This document shows, in pieces, positions 8,767-17,260 of a stretch of 64,000 nt of DNA. Every line of letters begins with the position of its first letter. Position 1 is the first letter of the stretch. Location: the NCBI GenBank assembly GCA_905478295.1, contig CAJQHZ010000020.1, positions 62,001-126,000 on the forward strand, in the 5' to 3' direction. The translations under genes were made by a program, and so were the position numbers. The DNA is from an uncultured Flavobacteriales bacterium (lineage in GTDB: Bacteria > Bacteroidota > Bacteroidia > Flavobacteriales > Schleiferiaceae). The notes under the pieces were generated by a model. It was not told the origin of the DNA. It saw only the letters and a list, made by a program, of their open reading frames with translations, and searched no databases.

Positions 8767-9813
8767 ATGTTCGATTCAAAAAACCCACAGCGCACGCCCA
8801 TCAGTGATTTGGGCGAGTTTGGCCTAATAGGTCATTTAACGCAAGCCACTAAATTGAAACACGCCCATACCGCATTAGGAGTGGGAGACGATGCCGCATT
8901 AATCGATGTGGGTGCGCACTACCAGGCAATTTCTACCGATCTTCTGGTGGAAGGAGTTCACTTTGATTTGAGCTATATGCCGTTAAAACATTTAGGCTAT
9001 AAAAGCGTGATTGTTAACCTCAGCGACATTTATGCGATGAATGGAACGCCAGAACACATTACAGTTGGCTTGGCCGTTTCAAACCGATTTCCGGTAGAGG
9101 CTTTAGAAGAAATTTACGAGGGTATTCATTTGGCTTGTGAACGTTACAATGTAGATTTAGTCGGAGGCGATACTACGGCGTCAAAATCTGGATTGATGAT
9201 TTCAGTGACGGTTGTTGGTCGCGTTGAAAAAGAGCGCGTAGCGAAACGAAGCGGAGCAAAAGACAACGATCTTATTGTCGTTAGCGGCGATTTAGGCGGT
9301 GCTTATATGGGGCTTCAAATTTTAGAGCGTGAAAAGCAGGTGTATTTGGAGAACCCAGACATGCAACCGGAATTGAGCGGACACGAATATATTTTGGAAC
9401 GTCAGTTGAAACCAGAGGCACGCAAGGACGTCGTCGAAATCCTTAAGGCATTGGACATTCAGCCGACGTCGATGATTGATATTTCTGACGGTCTTAGCTC
9501 TGAAACCTTACACCTTGCGAACAACGGACAAATGCAATACAATCTGTACGAGAGTAAAATCCCTATCGATCCATCTATATACGCTCTTTGTGAGGAGTTT
9601 AATTTAAATACAACGACGGTTGCCTTGAACGGAGGAGAAGACTATGAGCTGCTCTTTACAGTACCGATCGAAGATCACGATAAAGTCAAGACGAATCCCA
9701 ACTTGACGGTTATTGGTTATGTCAAAGATGGAAGTGGCGCAAACCTCATTACTAGAGATGATAAAGTCATTGGTTTGAAAGCCCAGGGATTCAACCACCA
9801 CGAAGCAGAGTAA
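8767..9813 (+). CDS. thiL: thiamine-monophosphate kinase ThiL
   Basis: ThiL phosphorylates thiamine monophosphate to thiamine pyrophosphate with ATP, the last step of TPP synthesis. The 348 residues show the ThiL/PurM fold: GVGDDAALID near residue 38 (metal and nucleotide binding), STDLLVEGVHFDL, the VNLSDIYAMNGTPEH block, VGGDTTAS, and the C-terminal IDISDGLSSE and GGEDYELLF motifs. No other thi genes and no TPP riboswitch are near, so it stands alone. The promoter motif directly in front suggests a transcript with no 5' leader. Confidence 0.95.
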   Translation: MFDSKNPQRTPISDLGEFGLIGHLTQATKLKHAHTALGVGDDAALIDVGAHYQAISTDLLVEGVHFDLSYMPLKHLGYKSVIVNLSDIYAMNGTPEHITVGLAVSNRFPVEALEEIYEGIHLACERYNVDLVGGDTTASKSGLMISVTVVGRVEKERVAKRSGAKDNDLIVVSGDLGGAYMGLQILEREKQVYLENPDMQPELSGHEYILERQLKPEARKDVVEILKALDIQPTSMIDISDGLSSETLHLANNGQMQYNLYESKIPIDPSIYALCEEFNLNTTTVALNGGEDYELLFTVPIEDHDKVKTNPNLTVIGYVKDGSGANLITRDDKVIGLKAQGFNHHEAE

Positions 9814-9959
9814 CTGTCTGTTATTTGCGGAAGATTGAATGTAAGGGTAACGTTCCAACTTCTTAGGCTTGTTTCGATTGATACTATTTTTCTAAGTATC
9901 TGATTTTCAAGTTAAAAATTGGGTATCTTAAAGGTCCAAACCAACCTAGTTACCTTATC

Positions 9960-10289
9960 ATGGAAGAAAAAATCTTCAACAACCTGTTGCACGGGTACCC
10001 TTTCTATTTCCCCTTTTGGAGAGCCCCCTTAGACGAGCAGCGCACTTTAGAAGAAGCGATTGCTTCTAAAAATTTTCAAAAAATACCTGGATTCCAGCAT
10101 TGCACTTCGGAGCAGGCGGAAGCAATTTTCAAAAGTATCAGACATTTTTTTGCAGTGTATGCTTCTGGTGACCGCTCGCATGTGCAGTGGAATGAATCAA
10201 AGCAGGTGGTACGCGCTTTTCCTCATACGTACGCTAAGGTGATGGGCTTAACGGCACCGCAACGCAGTTGGTTGCCTAAACTTATTTAA
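9960..10289 (+). CDS. small protein of unknown function
   Basis: I do not recognise this 109-residue protein. It is soluble, with an aromatic N-terminus (LLHGYPFYFPFW), one cysteine, and a C-terminal half rich in His, Arg and Trp. It has no signal peptide, membrane segment or catalytic motif that I can name. A 146-base gap separates it from thiL and contains no exact promoter motif. Its stop codon overlaps that of batE by four bases, tail to tail. Support for it being real is its length and the way it fills the space between thiL and the Bat operon. Confidence 0.65.
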   Translation: MEEKIFNNLLHGYPFYFPFWRAPLDEQRTLEEAIASKNFQKIPGFQHCTSEQAEAIFKSIRHFFAVYASGDRSHVQWNESKQVVRAFPHTYAKVMGLTAPQRSWLPKLI

Positions 10290-10987
10290 CGAGGGGTGAT
10301 GGGTAAAACGCGGTCCCAGTGATCGGATGAAAACCACGCTTGACGACCGTCGCCAAGTGCAATATAGAACCACCCTTCCGAAGCCCGCACTAAACGACCC
10401 GCACTGCCCTCACTTAAGAGCACTATTCTTTTGCCATTGGCATCGGGCGCACTGTAGCCATAACTGTTGTTGCTGACCACAACAACTTTATCGCTCTGCG
10501 GTATGCTCATTTGTGCGGCGAGCAGTAGTACTAAGCCTATACTACTTAAAGTGAGCGGCAAACGCCAGCTCAATGCCGGTCGTTTAAATTTTCGGAGTAC
10601 AAGCAATACGAATGCTCCGGCTAAAAGAACTCCGGCGAATAAGCCCCAGTGTTCAGGAGCGAGTATTGCTCTTAATTGATTGCCAATCCAATGCAATAGC
10701 GCATCGTTTGGCGGTGGTAGTGCGTCTGTAAGTCGGGTATTGAGCCATTCTAGATTGTGAAGTGTCTCTTCATTACGGGGGTCGAACAATAGTGAGCGTT
10801 CGAACCATAGACGTGCCTCTCCCAATTGACCCAAACGCGTATAGCAGTTACCGATGTTGTAGTACAACGCCGGATCGGAAGTGCCTTTCTCGGCTAAAGA
10901 TTCAAAAAGTGTACGTGCCGATTCAAACTGACCGTCGGCATATAAGCTGTTGGCACTATCACTTACCGAAATCAAAGTTGCTCCCAT
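10286..10987 (-). CDS. batE: BatE-like TPR and SH3 protein
   Basis: The 233-residue protein has two TPR-like repeats (about 10-75, YYNIGNCYTRLGQ), two membrane helices (about 113-130 and 140-160) and a C-terminal SH3-like domain (VVVSNNSYGYSAPD through GWFYIALGDGRQAWF). This is the architecture of BatE, last member of the Bat operon linked to aerotolerance in Bacteroides. Most BatE proteins start with a signal peptide; this one opens MGATLISVSDSAN with none, and an in-frame TAA two codons upstream rules out a longer version. It overlaps the end of batD by 16 bases. Either the topology differs or the TPR domain stays in the cytoplasm. Confidence 0.8.
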   Translation of the reverse strand: MGATLISVSDSANSLYADGQFESARTLFESLAEKGTSDPALYYNIGNCYTRLGQLGEARLWFERSLLFDPRNEETLHNLEWLNTRLTDALPPPNDALLHWIGNQLRAILAPEHWGLFAGVLLAGAFVLLVLRKFKRPALSWRLPLTLSSIGLVLLLAAQMSIPQSDKVVVVSNNSYGYSAPDANGKRIVLLSEGSAGRLVRASEGWFYIALGDGRQAWFSSDHWDRVLPITPR

Positions 10988-12660
10988 AGTGCGTTAAATT
11001 CGTTTAACCATTCTTCGTTTGAGCCTGTCGCACTCGGTGCATAAAGGGCCAATTGTAACTTTTCAATCAGGGTATTTACCTGCGTCCCGAGTGCGGTCCC
11101 AAGGACCTCGTTTAACGCAAATAGACTAATATTTTCTTTGGCAATCCCCTTGCGTACTAATTCTTCTTCCAAGGCATTTAGCATTTTACCAACGGCCTCT
11201 GGGTCGTTGGTTTTCCATGCGGTATTGATTGCTTTTTTTACGGCTGCACGTGCGGCTTCAGGGGATTTTTTTCGTGTATTAAAGGAAACGAGTTGAAGCA
11301 GCCAACCCAATAGTACCAATCCTAAAATTGCCCAAATCCAAAGCAAAGGTTGCTCCTCATGCCTAGTGTTTTCGTCCACTTCTTGTAAGAACCTTATGTC
11401 GTTATCAATGCTAGTTACCTCGCGTTGTACTTTCGGCATGGTCCCGTTACCCTCGGCTGCGGAGGCGTTTAAAGTATCTCCGGTTACAATGAGTGTAGTT
11501 TCCTCAAGCGTAATGGTCTCATAGTCCCCTTTCTTGACGTCAAAATAGGTCCACTGCATCTGCGGAAGAATGAATTGGCCTTTGAACTGAGGTACCAATA
11601 AGTATTCATATTCTTTGTAACCGCGAACGCCGCGCTCACTGTACCGAATCTTCTCATTGAATTTGGGATCGTACAAGTCGAATCCTTGCGGGGGTATCAA
11701 ATCTGGAACGCTGATCGTGTTGAAATTACCCGATCCTTCAATACGTAGTTTCAGGGTAATGGATTCATTGCCATTTACGGAGGTGCGGCTCAATTCTCGA
11801 ACCAATTTTAATTCCCCCACGGCCCCTGAATATCCTAAGGGTTGAGGTGCTGGAAGTGGTTTGATTTTAACCGCTGGAATTTTCGCGGTTGCCACTTCTT
11901 GTTCCCACCGCATCAGAGGCATATTAAAAAAGTCTCTACGGCCTGTAGGCTTTTGAACTGCTCCCGTGATTTTAAGTTCTTGGCCGCCTAATGTGCCTGG
12001 TTTATTGGGGATGATTAATCGTTTATCAAAGTCTAATACCGTTGCAATTTTCGAGCCTATACGTTCTCTTCTGGACTGCTGTTCAAAGTCTAACTGTTGC
12101 TGAAGGACATTCTCAAAATTAGGTGTCTGGAGCATATTTAAATCCCGCACTTGCTCGAAGAGTGTGGCAGTGAATAATAAAACTACGGGCTCTCCAACAA
12201 ACACCTCTTTTTTGGAGCTCAAAATAGCTACCTCGAACCCGACCGTTTTTGCCTTAGATGTTGCGCGTTTGCGCTTCACACCCGCTTTGACCTGTATCGT
12301 TAGGGTATTGCTCTTGAACCGTTTACCTTTTGATTCAAAAGTTGCGGGACCTATGGTAAAAGTTCCTTCTTCTTGTGCAACGAGCTGGTAGGTCAGTTCC
12401 TGAGAGAAACTCATGGAACCGTTAATGATTTGTGTCTGCTGTGAGCGGTAAGGTCCGCCGACCACAATAAAGTGCTCAAAATTCGGTGGACTAAGCTCGC
12501 CACCACGTGCATTACTGCTAAAGGTTACTCGGAAGGGCTCGTCTAGGCCGACGGAAGTACGAGAACTCCGTGCGGTTAGCTGTACCTCCTGCGCCACGAG
12601 ACCTGTCGCTAGCAGCATAAAGGCCCAAAGCCAATGGTATTTACCAATCTTTCTCTCCAC
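10972..12660 (-). CDS. batD: BatD protein
   Basis: This 562-residue envelope protein has a signal peptide ending near LLATGLVAQ, a long beta-rich periplasmic part with repeated immunoglobulin-like segments (LTARSSRTSVGLDEPFRVTF, KKEVFVGEPVVLLFTATLFE, ELSRTSVNGNESITLKLRIEG), one membrane helix near 443-458 (ILGLVLLGWLLQLV) and a helical cytoplasmic tail. That is the BatD layout. The likely start is a GTG at 12658-12660, which overlaps the end of the batB-batC gene by 20 bases. Bat proteins are thought to form a complex with the MoxR ATPase; the substrate is unknown. Confidence 0.88.
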   Translation of the reverse strand: MERKIGKYHWLWAFMLLATGLVAQEVQLTARSSRTSVGLDEPFRVTFSSNARGGELSPPNFEHFIVVGGPYRSQQTQIINGSMSFSQELTYQLVAQEEGTFTIGPATFESKGKRFKSNTLTIQVKAGVKRKRATSKAKTVGFEVAILSSKKEVFVGEPVVLLFTATLFEQVRDLNMLQTPNFENVLQQQLDFEQQSRRERIGSKIATVLDFDKRLIIPNKPGTLGGQELKITGAVQKPTGRRDFFNMPLMRWEQEVATAKIPAVKIKPLPAPQPLGYSGAVGELKLVRELSRTSVNGNESITLKLRIEGSGNFNTISVPDLIPPQGFDLYDPKFNEKIRYSERGVRGYKEYEYLLVPQFKGQFILPQMQWTYFDVKKGDYETITLEETTLIVTGDTLNASAAEGNGTMPKVQREVTSIDNDIRFLQEVDENTRHEEQPLLWIWAILGLVLLGWLLQLVSFNTRKKSPEAARAAVKKAINTAWKTNDPEAVGKMLNALEEELVRKGIAKENISLFALNEVLGTALGTQVNTLIEKLQLALYAPSATGSNEEWLNEFNALWEQL

Positions 12661-14509
12661 TCTTTTTCTTTCCTTTCGCTTTTTTAGCGGTCATTTTTTC
12701 TGCCGTTTTCTCTTCAGCGCGCTGCACTGCTTCAAGTAACCCTTTTATTTGCTCGGGCGTCATTTTTGCCTGCGCCTCACCGCCCTCTTTCGGCGAATTC
12801 TCTTCTCCATTACCGTCTTCATCCTGCGGCTCGCCTTGGTCGTTTTTTTGTTCGTCCTGCTGCTGGTCTCCCTGATCGTTTTCGCCCTGCTGGTCGTCTT
12901 GAGGTTCGTCTTTTTTACTTTCGTCGTCCTTAGGATTTTCCTGCTGCTGCTCTTCTTGGTCGTCTTTCGGTTTTTCTTTCTCCTGGTTCTCTTGATCGTC
13001 CTCCTGCTCCTGATTTTCTTCGTTTTGCTGTTGCCTCTTCAGTTGCTCTATAGCGCGGTTCAGGTTATAGATGGCATCTTTTTGCGATGAGTTTTTCCGA
13101 AGGCTTTCCGCATAGGCACCCACTGCTTCTTGATATTTTTCCGCAGCCATGAAGGCATTTCCGGCGTTGTATAATGCGTCGCTTTGTACTAATGGATCCT
13201 CCGTGTTTTGGGCCGATTTCAACAAAACACTTGCCGCCTGTTCCGCTTCGCCTGCCTCCATTAATGTACTGCCTAAATTGAACAATGGTTCAAAGGCATC
13301 GGGCTCTGCTGTGGCAGCTTCTGCAAAAGCTTGCGCTGCACCGCTTAAATCGCCTTTTTCAAACTTTTCATTCCCCTCTCGTATGCGCTTTCCATAGTCG
13401 TGTCTCGTCCAGTCTTCCGTAGCATTGACCGTGAGACTGTCCATTTCTTGTGCATGCAGGGCCGGGTGGGAAACGAATAAGAGTAAAATTACCCACGTTC
13501 CTTTCATTTTTCTACCTGTATGCGCTGGAAGCAAGAGGTACAGTGCTAAAAAGAAGAGTGCCGGGAAGAGGAACCATTGGAATTGGCTCTCATAATTTAT
13601 TGCGATTTCTTCGTTGATGTCGGCTTTGTCGCCACCTGAGATAAAGTCTTGAATGGCTTTCAATGCTGGATCGGTATTATTTCCATCTACAACTGTTGCA
13701 TCCAGCGAACGTCCAATACTATTGAGTTTTTCTAAATCACGTTTAGTAATGACTACCTCGCCGTTATTGTCTTTTTTGTAGGTGGTTCCGCGGGAAGTGC
13801 GGCGTATGGGGATGGGTCCACCGGAGGTGGTGCCTAGGCCGACAAGCATGGTTTGAACAGGCAGTGCTGGGTCCGCACTTCCCGCAGCCAAATCTTCGTG
13901 ATCTTCTCCGTCGGTAAGTACGATGATGAAGCGTCCTGCGGGAGAAGCTGGATTGAAGTATTCGGTAGCGTAGTCCAGGGCGGCTGCAAGATTCGTTCCT
14001 TGTGAAGGTACGGCATCCGGGCTTGCAGCACGTAGCGCCATTTTTGCCGCGGCGTAATCCGTAGTAATAGGAAGGGCAGGGTAGGCGCTTCCGGCATAGG
14101 CGATGATGCCGACACGGTCGCCGCCTAATTGATCCACTGTTCTAGAAATAAGGAGTTTAGCCTTTTCCAAACGCGAAGGGGTAAGATCTTCTGCGAGCAT
14201 GGAGCGGCTCACGTCAAGCGCGAAAACAACATCGGCTCCTTGTCTTTTAACTTGCGCCGTTTGCCCGCTCATCTGAAGATTCGCTAAACTAAGGCATAGA
14301 AAGGCCACAGCCAATGCTAAGAGCGTATAGCGAGTATACAAACGCGCAGCACTCAGCGAGGTTGCGGTGTGCTCGGAGCGGTTATTAATGCCCAAAATTT
14401 GCCAAGCTTTTTGACGCCAACGTTGAAATAAAACAGCCGAAATCACAATTGCCAGAAACAAGAGTGGTGCCGCGTAAAGCCATTCCGTATGTTGCCATTT
14501 AAAATCCAT
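12641..14509 (-). CDS. BatB-BatC fusion: VWA domain plus TPR protein
   Basis: The first ~330 residues are BatB: two N-terminal membrane helices (about 11-28 and 60-77), a von Willebrand A domain with the metal site DVSRS (99-103) and LTDGED near 198, then a third helix (312-328). A second hydrophobic stretch follows, beginning at Met335 (KGTWVILLLFVSHPALHAQ), which looks exactly like a signal peptide. After it comes a BatC-type TPR domain (about 370-490), a 90-residue acidic Gln/Glu/Asp-rich stretch (492-582) and a basic tail. In most relatives BatB and BatC are separate genes. It overlaps batA by one base and batD by 20. Confidence 0.88.
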   Translation of the reverse strand: MDFKWQHTEWLYAAPLLFLAIVISAVLFQRWRQKAWQILGINNRSEHTATSLSAARLYTRYTLLALAVAFLCLSLANLQMSGQTAQVKRQGADVVFALDVSRSMLAEDLTPSRLEKAKLLISRTVDQLGGDRVGIIAYAGSAYPALPITTDYAAAKMALRAASPDAVPSQGTNLAAALDYATEYFNPASPAGRFIIVLTDGEDHEDLAAGSADPALPVQTMLVGLGTTSGGPIPIRRTSRGTTYKKDNNGEVVITKRDLEKLNSIGRSLDATVVDGNNTDPALKAIQDFISGGDKADINEEIAINYESQFQWFLFPALFFLALYLLLPAHTGRKMKGTWVILLLFVSHPALHAQEMDSLTVNATEDWTRHDYGKRIREGNEKFEKGDLSGAAQAFAEAATAEPDAFEPLFNLGSTLMEAGEAEQAASVLLKSAQNTEDPLVQSDALYNAGNAFMAAEKYQEAVGAYAESLRKNSSQKDAIYNLNRAIEQLKRQQQNEENQEQEDDQENQEKEKPKDDQEEQQQENPKDDESKKDEPQDDQQGENDQGDQQQDEQKNDQGEPQDEDGNGEENSPKEGGEAQAKMTPEQIKGLLEAVQRAEEKTAEKMTAKKAKGKKKSGEKDW

Positions 14510-15501
14510 TAGAAGGCGGTTTTTAAGAGGACAAAGTTCAGCAGCAACTCAAGCCCAATACAAGCGAGTGCGAGATAAAGGAATATGGAAAAATGTTCCG
14601 TGTAGCGGTAAAATTCAAATCCTTCGATTTCGCTTTTTTCCAATTGGTCAATGCTCTCGTAAATCTGTACTAAACTTTCATTATCCGTGGCGCGGAAGTA
14701 CTGCCCTCCGGTAATGCTTGCAATGCGTTGGAGCAATTCCTCATCGATAGTGACCGGTCTGGGCTGGTAAATAAGATTTCCCCTAGGATCCTTCATAACT
14801 GGGGTAGAGGCCATTCCATTCGTACCAAGTCCTATAGTGTACACTTTGATATCTAGACTGGCAGCCAATTCCGCAGCCTGCACGGGATCCACCATACCGC
14901 CATTATTTTCACCGTCGGTGAGTAAAATAATGACCTTACTCTTCGCAGTGCTTTCAACCAATCGATTCACAGCGGTACTCAATCCCATTCCAATGGCCGT
15001 TCCGCCTTCGAGCATTTCGTGATGAAGCGCACTGATTTGCTGGCTTAGTAAACTTTGATCAGTGGTCAGCGGCACGGGACTGTACGCTTCTCCAGCGTAA
15101 ATCACGAGGCCTAGGCGGTCCATGGCGCGTTGCGCCACAAAATCTGTTGCAACTTCTTTTAGTGCTTCAAGTCGATTAGGCTTGAGGTCGCGCGCCAACA
15201 TGGACGTACTAATGTCAAGCGCCATCATAAGATCTATTCCCAAATTTTGGCTTGGCTGTTGGAACATTTGACTGCTCTGCGGACGTGCCAATGCGGTAAA
15301 TACAAACGCCAGTGCCAACCAGCTGAATCCGCCGCTGGCTGCACGAAGGCTTCCTAAGGAGCTGCTCGGTAACTGCTGGTTTGAGCTGAAGGTGTAGGCA
15401 TTAAAACGACGTTTACGGCGCAGGTAAATGCCCGTCCAACCCAGAGGGATGACCAGTAAACCGATGAGCCAAAGTGGCTGTGCAAAATCCCAATTAAACA
15501 T
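14509..15501 (-). CDS. batA: BatA, VWA-domain membrane protein
   Basis: The 330-residue protein has an N-terminal helix (LWLIGLLVIPLGWTGIYL), a second helix near residue 60, a von Willebrand A domain with the metal-binding motif ALDISTS and a LLTDGENNGG segment, and a C-terminal helix (FSIFLYLALACIGLELLLNFVLL). This is the BatA architecture, with the VWA domain between membrane helices. It overlaps the gene upstream by eight bases and batB-batC by one base, so the genes are coupled. The Bat operon affects oxygen tolerance in Bacteroides; its role in an aerobic relative is open. Confidence 0.9.
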   Translation of the reverse strand: MFNWDFAQPLWLIGLLVIPLGWTGIYLRRKRRFNAYTFSSNQQLPSSSLGSLRAASGGFSWLALAFVFTALARPQSSQMFQQPSQNLGIDLMMALDISTSMLARDLKPNRLEALKEVATDFVAQRAMDRLGLVIYAGEAYSPVPLTTDQSLLSQQISALHHEMLEGGTAIGMGLSTAVNRLVESTAKSKVIILLTDGENNGGMVDPVQAAELAASLDIKVYTIGLGTNGMASTPVMKDPRGNLIYQPRPVTIDEELLQRIASITGGQYFRATDNESLVQIYESIDQLEKSEIEGFEFYRYTEHFSIFLYLALACIGLELLLNFVLLKTAF

Positions 15502-16390
15502 CTTGCTCTGGTTTAAAATCCGTTATAAGTGCGGTTGCCTTATCTAAACAATCGCGGTGTACTGCGACGTCCCAGCTTCCCTTTGCGAATTTTACATGGT
15601 CCGCTCGTGTGAGGATGAATTGGTAGGATTCGATTTGCGCCGCAGTCCATTTCTGGTAGAGCATACGCACACTTTCAGACGTTGTTTGCTCCGATAGAGG
15701 CAGTCCGGTGCTGTGGGTTAAATACGTCCGTACCACATCGCCTAAGGCGACATAAAACCCTTTCATATCGCGTTCCCAAAAGGCATCTGCACGAAGCACC
15801 GCGATGGCATCCATTGCTTCTTTATAGTAATCGCGCTCTGGTTCGGGGGCAACTGTGGGAGCAGCTTGTGGTTTTTTCGCATAGCGCCAAACCAGGTAAC
15901 CAATCAATAAAAGTGCACCTCCTAAGGCGACCCAGTACCAATAGGCTTCAAGCCACCAAACGAAATTAAATGGCACTTCCGCAAGTGGACGCGCCGCTGC
16001 TTTATCTACGCCTTCTTCTGCGGGTAAGAATTGGGATTGAATGGTATCAGGAATGACCGTATAGAGGCCTTTTGAGCTTAGAGCGTAAAGCGCGGGCAAT
16101 ACCAATACGCCAGTATCTAGCACTAAATAGGTAAACGTCGTACTGCGTATGAGCGCTGTGGAGTCGGTAGTCGCAGAAACCAGCAGAAACGCGCTAGTAC
16201 TATCAGCAGGCAAGAGTTCTAAATCAGCATCGGCTAGCCAAGCTACTTCTTGCGTGATGGTGCCGCCCACGATTTGCGCATTCGTATCGATATGTGCATT
16301 GAACACGGTCGTATCGATTACCGCATTTTCTTGCCCAATGGCAACGCCCATCCAAAGGATACCCAGAAGCACAGTTAGCAGTTTCTTCAT
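15494..16390 (-). CDS. Bat-operon membrane protein of unknown function
   Basis: The 298-residue product has a signal peptide (MKKLLTVLLGILWMGVAIGQ), a periplasmic part of about 130 residues, a membrane helix near 150-168 (WYWVALGGALLLIGYLVW) and a cytoplasmic helical region of about 120 residues. Position and layout match the protein that sits between DUF58 and BatA in many Bacteroidota operons, similar to the DUF4381 group. No catalytic motif is visible. It overlaps the DUF58 gene by four bases and batA by eight, so it is very probably part of the same machine. Confidence 0.8.
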   Translation of the reverse strand: MKKLLTVLLGILWMGVAIGQENAVIDTTVFNAHIDTNAQIVGGTITQEVAWLADADLELLPADSTSAFLLVSATTDSTALIRSTTFTYLVLDTGVLVLPALYALSSKGLYTVIPDTIQSQFLPAEEGVDKAAARPLAEVPFNFVWWLEAYWYWVALGGALLLIGYLVWRYAKKPQAAPTVAPEPERDYYKEAMDAIAVLRADAFWERDMKGFYVALGDVVRTYLTHSTGLPLSEQTTSESVRMLYQKWTAAQIESYQFILTRADHVKFAKGSWDVAVHRDCLDKATALITDFKPEQDV

Positions 16391-17256
16391 CGCGCTTTGT
16401 TCTTTAAAAATTGGAGCAATGGAGGAACGAAATCTTGACGATCATCCAGCGAGATATAACCGGCGCCGGCACTCCGCGTGAAGTTCTTAAGGAATTGGCT
16501 GTAGTTCGTGTGCCTTTGGGCAAGTGCTTCGCGGAATTTGCGCCCGCCTGAACGTACCCATTGCACCGCTCCGGTTTCGGAATCGGCCAGTGGAACTAAA
16601 CCAATTTTTGGCAGCGCCACCTCTTTGGCGTTGAAGGTATTTATGGCGCACAAATCAAAGCGCTTGGCGGCAATTTTAAAATTGCGGTCGGGTGCACTGT
16701 CCAGATAATCACTCAACACAAAAACGATACTGTGTCTTTTTTGCACCTTTAACAGGTGTGCCAAGGCACCCTCTACATCCGTCCCTTGGGTTGTGGCTTC
16801 AGTTTCCAGAATGCATTTAATAATGCGCATGACGTGTAGCTTTCCTTTCTTTGGCGGGATGACTTTCTCTACTTTTCCGCTGAATAAGATGAGTCCAATT
16901 TTATCGTTGTTTCCCATCGCGCTAAAGGCCAAAGTCGCAGCGATTTCAGTGATCATATCGCGTTTGGAGCGCTCGTCCGTGCCGAAATTGGTTGAACCGC
17001 TGATGTCAATGACTAGGAAGAGCGTCAATTCGCGTTCTTCTTCAAAGACTTTGATGTACGGACTCCGTTTGCGAGCGGTCACGTTCCAATCAATGCTGCG
17101 CACATCATCACCGCTTTGGTAAGGGCGCACTTCTGCAAAGCTCATACCGCGTCCTTTAAATGAACTTTGGTATTCGCCTGAAAAGAGCTGGTCGCTCAAT
17201 CGGCGCGTCTTTATTTCAATGCGCCGAACTTTTTGCAAGAGTGCTACAGCATCCAC
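16387..17256 (-). CDS. DUF58 domain protein
   Basis: The 289-residue protein has the DUF58 hallmark block RGMSFAEVRPYQSGDDVRSIDWN, followed by a degenerate VWA fold with FLVIDISGSTNFG (a DxSxS metal site) and IVFVLSDYLD. DUF58 proteins are constant partners of MoxR ATPases and are thought to be their VWA adaptors. The best start is GTG at 17254-17256; no upstream ATG exists in frame before the end of moxR, and the next Met lies inside the core domain. It follows moxR by four bases. Confidence 0.92.
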   Translation of the reverse strand: MDAVALLQKVRRIEIKTRRLSDQLFSGEYQSSFKGRGMSFAEVRPYQSGDDVRSIDWNVTARKRSPYIKVFEEERELTLFLVIDISGSTNFGTDERSKRDMITEIAATLAFSAMGNNDKIGLILFSGKVEKVIPPKKGKLHVMRIIKCILETEATTQGTDVEGALAHLLKVQKRHSIVFVLSDYLDSAPDRNFKIAAKRFDLCAINTFNAKEVALPKIGLVPLADSETGAVQWVRSGGRKFREALAQRHTNYSQFLKNFTRSAGAGYISLDDRQDFVPPLLQFLKNKAR

Positions 17257-17260
17257 CGAA

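Noticed and set aside
12749-13090. 113-residue antisense ORF, very rich in Leu, Val and Phe
   Set aside because: It is the reverse reading of the acidic Gln/Glu/Asp-rich stretch of the BatB-BatC fusion. Codons such as GAA/GAC/CAG read backwards as Leu, Val and Phe. It has no independent support.
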